64,000 nucleotides of DNA from JACKII01 sp965202745. GTDB lineage: Bacteria > Pseudomonadota > Alphaproteobacteria > Bin95. Every line of letters begins with the position of its first letter. Position 1 is the stretch's first letter. Under the pieces are notes generated by a model, which saw only the letters and a list, made by a program, of their open reading frames with translations, was not told the origin of the DNA and made no database searches. The position numbers and the translations under genes were made by a program. Location of the stretch: the NCBI GenBank assembly GCA_965202745.1, contig CBDBCB010000020.1, positions 536,145-600,144 of the forward strand, in the 5' to 3' direction. Positions 56,807-64,000 of the stretch are shown piece after piece.

Positions 56807-58146
56807 GTTGGCGCTCTATTTTGCGCTTGCGCCTCTGGCCCCGCGGCCTGGCAGGGCAGTTGATCGTTGGAACTGTCGCCGTTCTGTTGATCACCCAAGG
56901 AATCGTTATCTCGATTGCCATGCATGAACGATCGGAGCGGTTCGAGCGTGACGCGGGTAGTTTCCTCGCCCAGCGGATTGCTCTTGTTGCCGACCTGTTG
57001 AAAACGTCGCCGACACCACTTCACGGTCACGTGCTTCGTGTTGCTAGCGCACCCGGTTTCCGCTTCCGCCTGCGCCGTCAGCAACCCGGCTTGCCGCCAG
57101 CACCATTTTTTCAGAACTGGCTGGAACCACATTTGCGGGTGCAGGGGCTGCAAGGCAGCGTTGTCTTCTCTCTGCCACGCACGGATTACGACGATGACCA
57201 CCAGCATGGCGGCCTGGTTGCCGTGCCCGTCAAGACCGATAATCAGGAGGTATGGCTGACGCTATCCGCTCACCGGCGCTCGGCCCCGCCATGGCCCCGT
57301 TATGCGCTAACTTCCCTGTCAATGGCCGGTATCGGCAGCATTCTGGTCATCACACTGCTCGTGCGCCGGGCCAGCCGTCCACTTGCCCGCCTGACCGCAG
57401 CGGCAGAAAGACTGGGCCGGGGCGAGACCATGCCGCCCCTGGACGAACAGGGCCCACGGGACATACGCACCACCATCGCGGCCTTTAACCGGATGCAGGA
57501 GCGTCAACAGCATTTCGTTCAGGACCGCACCCGCATGGTTGCTGCCATCAGCCACGACCTGCGTTCACCCATCACCGCGCTGCACTTGCGGGCGGAGATG
57601 CTGGATCAGGACGATCTGCGCGAACGGATGATCGCCAGCCTGGACGAGATGCAACAGATGGTGGAAGCGACGCTGTCTTTCGCCCGCGAAGACGCAACCA
57701 AGGAAGCAACCGAGACCACCGACCTAGCGGTGTTGATCTCGGAAGTGGTGGCCTCCCGCAAGGATATGGGCCATCATATCCGTTGGTCCGGTATCCCAGA
57801 GTCCGGCGTGTCAGGCTGCCCCTATCCCTGCCGCCCGGCCTCAATCAAACGCGCTGTAAGCAATTTGCTGGACAATGCCATCTGCTATGGCGGCGCTGCC
57901 GAAATTGCCTTGGAAGGCAGCACCATCGTGGTGCGGGACAACGGCCCTGGCATCCCTGACGACCGGCTGGACTATGTGTTCGAACCATTCGCGAGATTGG
58001 AAGAGTCCCGCAACGCAGAAACCGGCGGTACCGGCCTCGGCCTCGCTATCGCCCGCTCCATCGCGCGGAATCATGGCGGCGATGTGATCCTGACGAACCG
58101 CCAGGCAGGCGGGTTGGAAGCGCGGTTGGCCCTTCCCTGCGCTTAA
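56803..58146 (+). CDS. Sensor histidine kinase
   Basis: About 447 residues from ATG 56803. TM1 (LIVGTVAVLLITQGIVISIA), a periplasmic sensor of about 120 residues ending near YALTS, TM2 (LSMAGIGSILVITLLVRR), HAMP (RASRPLARLTAAAERLGRGE), H-box AAISHDLRSPITALHLRAEM, N-box KRAVSNLLDNAICYGG, G1 VRDNGPGIPDD and G2 TGGTGLGLAIARSIARNHGG. The sensor contains an acidic/histidine cluster (DYDDDHQHGG) that could bind metal. Gene order regulator then kinase, overlapping, makes one operon. Confidence 0.94.
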   Translation: MSWRSILRLRLWPRGLAGQLIVGTVAVLLITQGIVISIAMHERSERFERDAGSFLAQRIALVADLLKTSPTPLHGHVLRVASAPGFRFRLRRQQPGLPPAPFFQNWLEPHLRVQGLQGSVVFSLPRTDYDDDHQHGGLVAVPVKTDNQEVWLTLSAHRRSAPPWPRYALTSLSMAGIGSILVITLLVRRASRPLARLTAAAERLGRGETMPPLDEQGPRDIRTTIAAFNRMQERQQHFVQDRTRMVAAISHDLRSPITALHLRAEMLDQDDLRERMIASLDEMQQMVEATLSFAREDATKEATETTDLAVLISEVVASRKDMGHHIRWSGIPESGVSGCPYPCRPASIKRAVSNLLDNAICYGGAAEIALEGSTIVVRDNGPGIPDDRLDYVFEPFARLEESRNAETGGTGLGLAIARSIARNHGGDVILTNRQAGGLEARLALPCA

Positions 58147-58318
58147 GACATACATTTTATCGTATGCAGTTACCTGAATTCAGTTGGATTGATCCAGAAT
58201 ATCTTACTATATTAATTTTTTTGGCGAGATTCCATTGGTATTAATCCTAATTTGCACCGCATGAGATGCTTTTCCGTTTGCTCTCCTTACATTTTCCGTA
58301 TAATTAGCTACATATGTC

Positions 58319-59378
58319 TGTTCCATCCCGGCTGATTAGATAGCCCCTCGTCGCTCTGCGTTTTTCATGGCACGCTGTGTTTTGACCGAGGCGCGGGATG
58401 GGAGAGCGACATGGTGATCAAGCTTCACAGTCAGGCGACGACGCCACCGAAGATCAGGGCGGCCATACAGGCCAGTGACGACCCTGCGTGGGTTCTTGCC
58501 GAGCGTTACGGGACCACGGGAACAGACCGTATGGAAATGGTGCCAGCGTGCCAGCGTGGAGGATCGCAGCCACACGCCCCATCGCCTTCAGACGACGTTG
58601 ACGCCAGCGCAGGAAGCTGTCGCGGTGGCCCTCCGCAAGACGCTTTTGGTCTCGCTGGATGATCTGCTGGCGGTGGTGCGCGAGTTCTTGAACCCGAAGG
58701 CCTCCCGCTCTGGCCTTGACCGCTGCTTGCGTCGGCATGGCGTGGGGCCCCTGCGCGCCCTGAAAGCAGTATCGCCCGGCCAAAGCACAGCGCCTTCAAA
58801 GCCTATGAACCCGGTTCCATCCCCATCGACCTGAAATACCTGCCACCGATGGCAGAGAGAGCCGCCGCCGTTCCCTCTTCGTGGCCATCGACAGGGCAAC
58901 GCGTTGGGTTGTTGTCAGGGTCTACAACAGCAAGACAGCGGCCAATGCCCGGCGCTTCCTGCGCGCCCTTGAGCGCGCCTGCCCGATGCGGATCCCGCCC
59001 CATACTCCCGGATAATGGAAAAGAGTTCACGGATCGCCTCTTCGGTCTGCGCCAGCGCGCCGCAACAGGCGCGCATGAATGCGACACGCTGGGCACCGCC
59101 CTCGATATCGATCATCGCCTGACGCCGCCTAGGTCACCTCAGACCAACGGTATGGTCGAACGGTTCAATGGCCGCATCGAAGAGGTTCTGCAGAGCCATC
59201 CCTTCCGATCCGGCGAGGTTTCTGGAAGCCACGCTGCTTCGCTATGTCTGGCTTTACACCCAGCCGCTGCCGCAATCAGCCCTGGGCAGCAAGACGCCTT
59301 TGCAGGCAATGAAGGGATGGCGAAAACTCAAACTAGAGCTGGTCAGGAAACAGCCATATTACCTTCCTGGATGGGACA
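58319..59378 (+). mobile_element. IS481-family element, copy 2
   Basis: Ends TGTTCCATCCCGGCTGAT (58319) and, inward from 59378, TGTCCCATCCAGGAAGGT, the same as copy 1. Length 1060 bp, about 42 bp longer than copy 1. It lies 20 bases upstream of the first VPLPA-CTERM gene, and its insertion may have displaced that gene's promoter. Confidence 0.85.
58411..59375 (+). pseudogene. IS481-family transposase, copy 2, several frameshifts
   Basis: Start MVIKLHSQATTPPKIRAAIQ and WVLAERYGTTG, then a shift (near 58515) into EQTVWKWCQRASVEDRSH and VSLDDLLAVVREFLNPKASR, another near 58785 into WPSTGQRVGL-type sequence, and later ECDTLGTALDIDHRLTPPRS with MVERFNGRIEEVLQS and a further shift near 59220. It retains the segment encoding DRLFGLRQRAATGAH, which copy 1 has lost. 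So the two copies have different damage. Confidence 0.86.
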
Positions 59379-59397
59379 TATAGATGCGGGCAACCTT

Positions 59398-60185
59398 ATG
59401 GAGATATTTATGCGAGCCAGGAAATCCCATTTCGCGACCATCTCAGCAGCGATTATCGTTGCTGGCCTGACAAGCAGCAGTGCGTTTGCACTCGCCATCA
59501 CGAATGGGACTACCGCAACACTCAATGACGGTGTGTTTCTGGATGCCAGCCCTGGCATACAAACGAATGCATTTTCCCGGGAACTTTCGATCAACGATCC
59601 CGACAACACGATCACGGCGCAGGGCAAAACGAACCCCGGCGCGAATGGGCCAGCACCCGTCTACACAAACGACCCTGCCAAGGGGAATGTGGCGCTGGCC
59701 AACCTGCCGGTAGACAATGCAGCAGCGCCGAAAAACTTCCTAGTGCACTTCAATCCCAATGAACCCGCCGCGCCCAGCAAAAAGAGCATCACGATGGAAG
59801 ACGTCGTGTTCGCTTCCGCGGGTATAATCATCTGGGACTTCGACGAGAAAACCTATGGGCCACTGGAGCTCGACCGGGGATACTTTCGGCGGGAAAAACA
59901 ACCATTCCGACCTCATCCTCTATCTCCCAATCGGCTTGTTCCAGGGCAAAGGACTGACCGGGGTATCACCGTTCGAGATATTCTGGGCGGTTTCCGGCAG
60001 CGAGGATACAGGCACGCCGGAGCAATGGGCGGTAATTCCAGGCACAAACTACAGCCCGAATACTGTAATTCTCCCCGGGTCCAATCCCCCCAATCACACC
60101 TAAAGCGGTGGTCCCCCTGCCAGCGGGCCTAGCGTTGATGTTGACAGCACTGGCTAGCTTCTCCGTGCTACGCCGACGTCGTTAA
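59398..60185 (+). pseudogene. VPLPA-CTERM surface/exported protein, frameshifted
   Basis: Start MEIFMRARKSHFATISAAII with a signal peptide (AIIVAGLTSSSAFALAI). The mature part contains TNGTTATLNDGVFLDASPGI, NTITAQGKTNPGANGPAPVY, and after a shift near 59855 GGKNNHSDLILYLPIGLFQG and GTPEQWAVIPGTNY. After another shift near 60100 it ends VPLPAGLALMLTALASFSVL then RRRR and TAA at 60185. That final pattern (V-P-L-P-A, hydrophobic helix, Arg tail) is the VPLPA-CTERM sorting signal processed by an exosortase in Alphaproteobacteria. Function unknown; probably surface or matrix protein. Confidence 0.75.
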
Positions 60186-60208
60186 AGTCGGTAAACTGGA
60201 AGGTGTGA

Positions 60209-60239
60209 AACAGGGCAGCTCACCTAGGGTTGCCCTGTT
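60209..60239 (+). terminator. Hairpin after the first VPLPA-CTERM gene
   Basis: AACAGGGCA and TGCCCTGTT form a 9-bp stem around a 13-base loop. No T run directly follows. The rest of the interval to 60429 is AT-rich and holds no gene I can support. Confidence 0.55.
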
Positions 60240-60429
60240 CCGACACACGCCATTCGATTTTTGGTTGTTGTTTTTTCAGTAATTTTAAATAAATTCACTT
60301 CCGTTATTCATATTTTTATACAGAGCGACGTAATAATTAATATTTCAGAAAAATATTGAGATTTTTTCTTGAACTACATTGTTAAAATTATCACCTCTGC
60401 TCTCAACAAAATAATGACATCAGGAGAGC

Positions 60430-60826
60430 GTGATTAGGTTTCAAAAATTGAAACCCTTCGTGATTGCCACAAATTTGGCAATTATCGCAGTAAATGGAAG
60501 CGAGGCGCTCGCACTTGCGATTACGAGCGGAACAACCACCACTGTTAACGGTAGTGTATTTCATGGAAGCTAGCGCTGGTGTTCAGACAAATACTTTTTC
60601 AAAAGAATTACTGACAAGCAATCCAGATAACACGATCACCAATCAAGGTAAGGCTAATCCGGGCGTTAGCGGGCCAACGCCCGTATATACCAACGACCCG
60701 TCTACGGCGTTCTCTCCGGGATCCATACCCCAGATCGCCCCAGCCGCTATCGTTCCTTTGCCTGCAGGCCTTACACTAATGCTGACAGCAATTGCCGGCT
60801 TCGGCCTGATGCGCCGCCGCTGCTAG
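60430..60826 (+). pseudogene. Second VPLPA-CTERM protein, shortened and frameshifted
   Basis: GTG 60430 follows CAGGAGA. Signal peptide KLKPFVIATNLAIIAVNGSE; then ALALAITSGTTTTVNGSVF, a one-base shift near 60563, and EASAGVQTNTFSKELLTSNP, TITNQGKANPGVSGPTPVYT. These align with the first protein (TNGTTATLNDGVF, QTNAFSRELS, TITAQGKTNPGANGPAPVY). The middle domain present in the first copy is absent. It ends AAIVPLPAGLTLMLTAIAGF then GLMRRRC. A tandem paralogue by duplication, decayed. Confidence 0.72.
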
Positions 60827-60849
60827 GGCAAGCGACCTGCGAGAGCCAC

Positions 60850-60880
60850 AAGGGGCGGTCCGGCAAGGGCCGCCCTTTTT
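60850..60880 (+). terminator. Rho-independent terminator after the second VPLPA-CTERM gene
   Basis: GGGGCGGTCC / GGGCCGCCC stem around CGGCAA, followed by CTTTTT. Stem, loop and T run are all as expected, so it ends transcription before the acyl-CoA dehydrogenase operon. Confidence 0.85.
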
Positions 60881-60963
60881 GCCCAGGGGTGCCTTTTTTC
60901 GTTGATCACAGCACGGTCCATTGCGACGAATGACGGACGCCTTCCGTATTTGTGAGCATCACC

Positions 60964-62127
60964 ATGGATTTTGGCCTGACTGACGACCAGCGCGCCCTGC
61001 AAGAGGCCGCGCGCCGCTATTCCCGCGAGAAGCTGCTGCCCCACTACCTGGCCCGCGAGGCCGAGGGCCACTTCAACCGGGAAATGGTGGAGGAAATGGG
61101 CGACCTCGGCCTAATCGCGCCCGACCTGCCGGAGAAGTTCGGCGGCTTGGGCGTGAGCGGCGTCACTGCGGGCCTGATAACGGAGGAAATCGCTTACGGG
61201 GATCACTCGGTCAGCTACATCCAGCTGCTCACCATGCTGTGCGGCGGCGTGGTCGCGCAATTCGCGGCGGAGGATGTGGCGACGGAGTATCTGCCCCAGT
61301 TCATCAATGGCAAGAAACTCATCGGCCTCGGCCTGACGGAGCCGCGCGGCGGCACCGATGCTGCCAACCTGATCCTGCGCGCCCGGCGCGATGGCGACAG
61401 CTTCGTGCTGAACGGCGAAAAGGCCTCGATCTCCGCCGCGGCGCAGGCCGATTATCTGGTGGTCGCGGCACGCACTGGCGCTGAAGGCTCCGGCGCACGC
61501 GGAGTCACGGCCTTCCTAGTCGATCTGCACAGCCCCGGCGTCAGCCGCGCCGCCTACAACGACCTGGGCTCCAAAGCCATCGGCCGTGGCTCCATCTGGT
61601 TTGAGGATGTGCGCGTACCTGCCCACATGATGGTCGGCGACGAAGGCGCTGGCTTTACCCAGGTCATGCGCGGCTTCGACTATTCCCGCGCCCTGATCGG
61701 CCACATGTGCCTGGGCCCCGCCCAGGCCAGCATGGACGAAACCTGGCCCTACACGCTGGAACGCGAAGCCTTCGGGCGGCCGATTGCGGAATTCCAGGGC
61801 GTGACATTCCCCCTCGCCGAGTTCGACACCCAAGTACAAGCCGCACGCTTGCTCTGTCTCAAAACCCTCTGGCTGCGCGACCAGGGCATGGAGCACACCA
61901 AGGAAGCCGCCATGTGCAAATGGTGGCTGCCAAAGCTTTGCACCGATGCAATCCAGCAGTGCCTGCTAACCCACGGCCACCTCGGCTACAGCATGGACCT
62001 GCCACACCAGCAGCGGATGCGCGATGTCATGGGTCTGCAAATCGGCGACGGTACGGCCCAGGTCTCGAAGATGGTCATCGCCCGCGAGACGGTGGGCCGT
62101 GCCTCTGTCCAGTACGCGCGGAAGTAG
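60964..62127 (+). CDS. Acyl-CoA dehydrogenase family protein (cyclohexanecarboxyl-CoA type)
   Basis: An intact flavoprotein of about 387 residues; ATG 60964 (MDFGLTDDQRALQEAARRYS) is preferred over GTG 60952. Motifs: IGLGLTEPRGGTDAANLILR (FAD/substrate), GEKASISAAAQADYLVVAAR, EREAFGRPIAEFQGVTFPLA and CLLTHGHLGYSMDLPHQQRM (C-terminal region, with Gly-Tyr/Met at the usual spot). It oxidises an acyl-CoA. It is first in a tight operon with a CaiB/BaiF CoA-transferase, suggesting carboxylic acid activation then alpha-beta dehydrogenation. Confidence 0.88.
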   Translation: MDFGLTDDQRALQEAARRYSREKLLPHYLAREAEGHFNREMVEEMGDLGLIAPDLPEKFGGLGVSGVTAGLITEEIAYGDHSVSYIQLLTMLCGGVVAQFAAEDVATEYLPQFINGKKLIGLGLTEPRGGTDAANLILRARRDGDSFVLNGEKASISAAAQADYLVVAARTGAEGSGARGVTAFLVDLHSPGVSRAAYNDLGSKAIGRGSIWFEDVRVPAHMMVGDEGAGFTQVMRGFDYSRALIGHMCLGPAQASMDETWPYTLEREAFGRPIAEFQGVTFPLAEFDTQVQAARLLCLKTLWLRDQGMEHTKEAAMCKWWLPKLCTDAIQQCLLTHGHLGYSMDLPHQQRMRDVMGLQIGDGTAQVSKMVIARETVGRASVQYARK

Positions 62128-62131
62128 ACAG

Positions 62132-63368
62132 ATGGCAGGCCCCCTCAAAGGCACCCGCGTCCTGGACCTGACCAGCTTCGTCTCCGAGCCTCACGTAACG
62201 CAGATGATGGCCGATTTCGGCGCCGACGTGGTGAAGGTGGAGCCGCCCGGCCTGGGCGACCCAACCCGCGAACTGGACAAGCTCGCCGGGGAGCCGGACA
62301 GCCTGTTCGCCATCACCATCAGCCGCGGCAAGCGAAGCCTGACCCTCGATCTGTATAGCGAGGCTGGCAAAGCGGTCCTGGCTGGCCTGATCAAAACCGC
62401 CGACGTGCTGGTCGAAAATTTCCGCCCCGGCACCATGGAACGCATGGGCTTCGGCTGGGAGCAGGTCAAAGAGCTAAACCCGCGCCTGGTTTTCGTGCGC
62501 GTTTCCGGCTTCGGGCAGGATGGCCCCTGGGCAGGCCGCGCCGCCTACGACCCGGTGATCCAGGCGCTCAGCGGGTTTCATGGAACTGACCGGCGCAGCG
62601 GGCGGCCCGCCGACTGTCTGCGGCACCATCATCACCGACTACCTGACCGGTCTGCACACGGTCATCGGCACCCTCCACCGCCCTGCAATCATGGGAGCGT
62701 ATGGGCGAGGGCCAACGGGTGGACATCGCCATGCTGGATGGCGCTACCACCATGCTGAACACGGTCCTGCCCGAGTATTTTCATGAATGGCCGCGCCGGC
62801 ACCCGGCAGGGCAACCTCAATCCCATCTCCGTGCCCTCCCAGACCTTCCCCTGCCGGGATGGGCGCTGGGTGCATATCACCGCTGCCAACGACGCTGATT
62901 TCGTGAAGATCTGCAAGGTGATGGGCCGCCCCGAACTGCCACAAGACCCGCGCTTCAACACGATCAAAAACCGCAAGCAGCAGCCCGATCGAGCAAGCCA
63001 TCACCGAATGGACCATGAGCCTCGATTCAGAAGAAGTGGAACGCCTGCTGCTGGCCGAAAAGCTGGCCATTACCCGCGTCGCCACCATCGAAGACGTCGC
63101 CAACAATCCACAACTGGCGCACCGCGGCCACTTCGTCGAGGTCGAGCATCCCATTCAGGGCAAGATCAAAGTCGCAGGCCCCGCCGTCCGCTTTTCGGGC
63201 CACACGATGCCCAAAGATCACCACATCCCCCTCGCCGGCCAGCACACAGATGAGGTGCTCCGCGATTGGCTCGGCTATGCGCCAGAGCGGATCGGCGAAC
63301 TGCAAGCGGACGGAACTCTTGGCACGCCTGCCTACGCCCACTCCCCTGACTTCGGAATAGAGCCATGA
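62132..63368 (+). pseudogene. CaiB/BaiF family CoA-transferase, multiply frameshifted
   Basis: ATG 62132, four bases after the preceding stop: MAGPLKGTRVLDLTSFVSEP. Segments in order: MMADFGADVVKVEPPGLGDP (catalytic Asp region), RGKRSLTLDLYSEAGKAV, ENFRPGTMERMGFGWEQV, GTIITDYLTGLHTVIGTL, MGEGQRVDIAMLDGATTMLN, LNPISVPSQTFPCRDGRWVH and RGHFVEVEHPIQGKIKVAGP. Shifts near 62578, 62700, 62795 and 62990. Repaired, it is a class III CoA-transferase of about 410 residues. The indels are spread along the gene. Confidence 0.82.
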
Positions 63369-63393
63369 CCACACCGACCTGATCCTCCCCTCC

Positions 63394-64000
63394 ATGCGCC
63401 TCGACGGTATGACCGCGCTCGTCACCAGCGCTGGCCGGGGCATCGGCCGCGGCTGCGCGCTTGCCATGGCGGAAGCTGGGGCGGAAGTGATCGCCGTCAG
63501 CCGCACAGCCGCGGAAATCGAGGACGTCGTCGCCATCATCCGCCAAAAGGGCAGCAAGGCGCAGACAGTTACCTGTGACGTCTCCGACCCGGCAAGCGTG
63601 CAGCAGGTCTTTACCTCGCTGGAGCGGCTGGATGTGCTGGTGAATAATGCGGGCGTCAGCTTGCCGGAGCCCTTCCTGGACCTGACCGACCAGGCCATCG
63701 CCATCAATGTCAAAGGCTCCGTGCTGATGGTCCAGGCCGCCGCGCGTATCATGGACCGGCAGGGCGGCGGCGTGATCATCAACATGTCTTCGACCTTCGG
63801 CAAAGTCGGACGGCCCGGTACCAGCGTCTACTCTGCAACCAAGCACTTCATTGAGGGCCTGACCAAGTCCGCAGCGGTGGAGCTTGCGCCGAAGAACATC
63901 CGCCGTCGTCGCCGTCGGCCCGACCGCCATCGACACGCCCATGACCCACGACCGTCTCCTCGATCCGGTGCGCGGCGGCGACCTGCTTTCACGCATTCCC
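63394..64000 (+). CDS. SDR-family oxidoreductase, partial at window end, frameshift near 63900
   Basis: ATG 63394 (MRLDGMTALVTSAGRGIGRG; TGxxGxG-like TSAGRGIG). Then LDVLVNNAGVSLPEPFLDLT, GGGVIINMSSTFGKVGRPGT and SVYSATKHFIEGLTKSAAVE with the catalytic YxxxK. Near 63900 the phase changes (NIRVVAVGPTAIDTPMTHDR across the break), and coding continues to the window edge. It lies 25 bases after the CoA-transferase stop, so it is the third gene of that operon, and may be a hydroxyacyl-CoA dehydrogenase-type enzyme. Confidence 0.8.
   Translation, partial: MRLDGMTALVTSAGRGIGRGCALAMAEAGAEVIAVSRTAAEIEDVVAIIRQKGSKAQTVTCDVSDPASVQQVFTSLERLDVLVNNAGVSLPEPFLDLTDQAIAINVKGSVLMVQAAARIMDRQGGGVIINMSSTFGKVGRPGTSVYSATKHFIEGLTKSAAVELAPKNIRRRRRRPDRHRHAHDPRPSPRSGARRRPAFTHS

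Noticed and set aside
1..64000. CRISPR array, tRNA or rRNA genes
   Set aside because: I saw no regularly spaced direct repeats and no recognisable tRNA or rRNA sequence while reading through the window; covariance-model searches were not possible.

Overview
The window looks like a GC-rich alphaproteobacterial chromosome carrying a heavy load of insertion sequences and broken genes. The best taxonomic clue is the block tlpA-like / argH / lptM / lysA / TIGR02302 at 29.7-35.7 kb, a gene order typical of Alphaproteobacteria. VPLPA-type C-terminal sorting signals (59.4-60.8 kb) and the many acyl-CoA, CoA-transferase, TPP-enzyme and phytanoyl-CoA-type genes agree with this. The genus cannot be named from sequence alone. 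Roughly half of the genes carry frameshifts, in-frame stops or truncations, next to fully intact ones. That is what early genome reduction after IS expansion would look like, as in a host-restricted lineage, but uncorrected assembly indels could contribute.

Layout. 0-6.4 kb: a catabolic/biosynthetic run on the minus strand (polysaccharide deacetylase, IlvD/Edd dehydratase, two EthD domains, acetolactate-synthase-like TPP enzyme) and a plus-strand AI-2E family transporter. 6.7-16 kb: an accessory zone in which a beta-helix protein, a family 2 glycosyltransferase, a mobC-type mobilisation gene and a metallophosphoesterase are broken up by IS1595, IS21 and IS256 elements. 16-26 kb: oxidoreductases, an acyl-CoA synthetase, a GAF-domain protein fused tail-to-tail to a broken TPP enzyme, a flavin amine oxidase, a nitroreductase, a luciferase-like flavoprotein and aquaporin. 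26.6-28.5 kb: an arylsulfotransferase-like gene cut by an IS481 element. 28.6-35.7 kb: the conserved core block. 35.7-43.7 kb: acyl-CoA metabolism (methylcrotonyl-CoA carboxylase beta, another carboxyltransferase, PhyH-like oxygenase, acyl-CoA dehydrogenase), almost all frameshifted. 43.8-50.1 kb: an IS30 containing a chimeric IS256, an AT-rich island with a potassium-channel gene, a second IS1595-type element with a DNA methyltransferase passenger, and a second IS256 copy. 50.1-53.5 kb: a decayed glycan-type cluster. 53.7-64 kb: an intact acyl-CoA carboxylase subunit, an EF-hand protein divergent from a two-component system, a second IS481, two VPLPA-CTERM proteins, and an acyl-CoA dehydrogenase / CaiB-BaiF CoA-transferase / SDR operon.

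How the genes fit together. Amino-acid synthesis (argH, lysA) is preserved, while branched-chain/acyl-CoA catabolism and surface-glycan genes are decaying. The most interesting structures are a passenger-carrying IS1595 with two nested right ends, a second IS1595-type element whose transposase overlaps a methyltransferase gene, two tail-to-tail gene chimeras with no IS at the join, inverted near-identical IS256 copies about 36 kb apart, IS481 copies with complementary lesions, and a pair of exosortase-type surface proteins.
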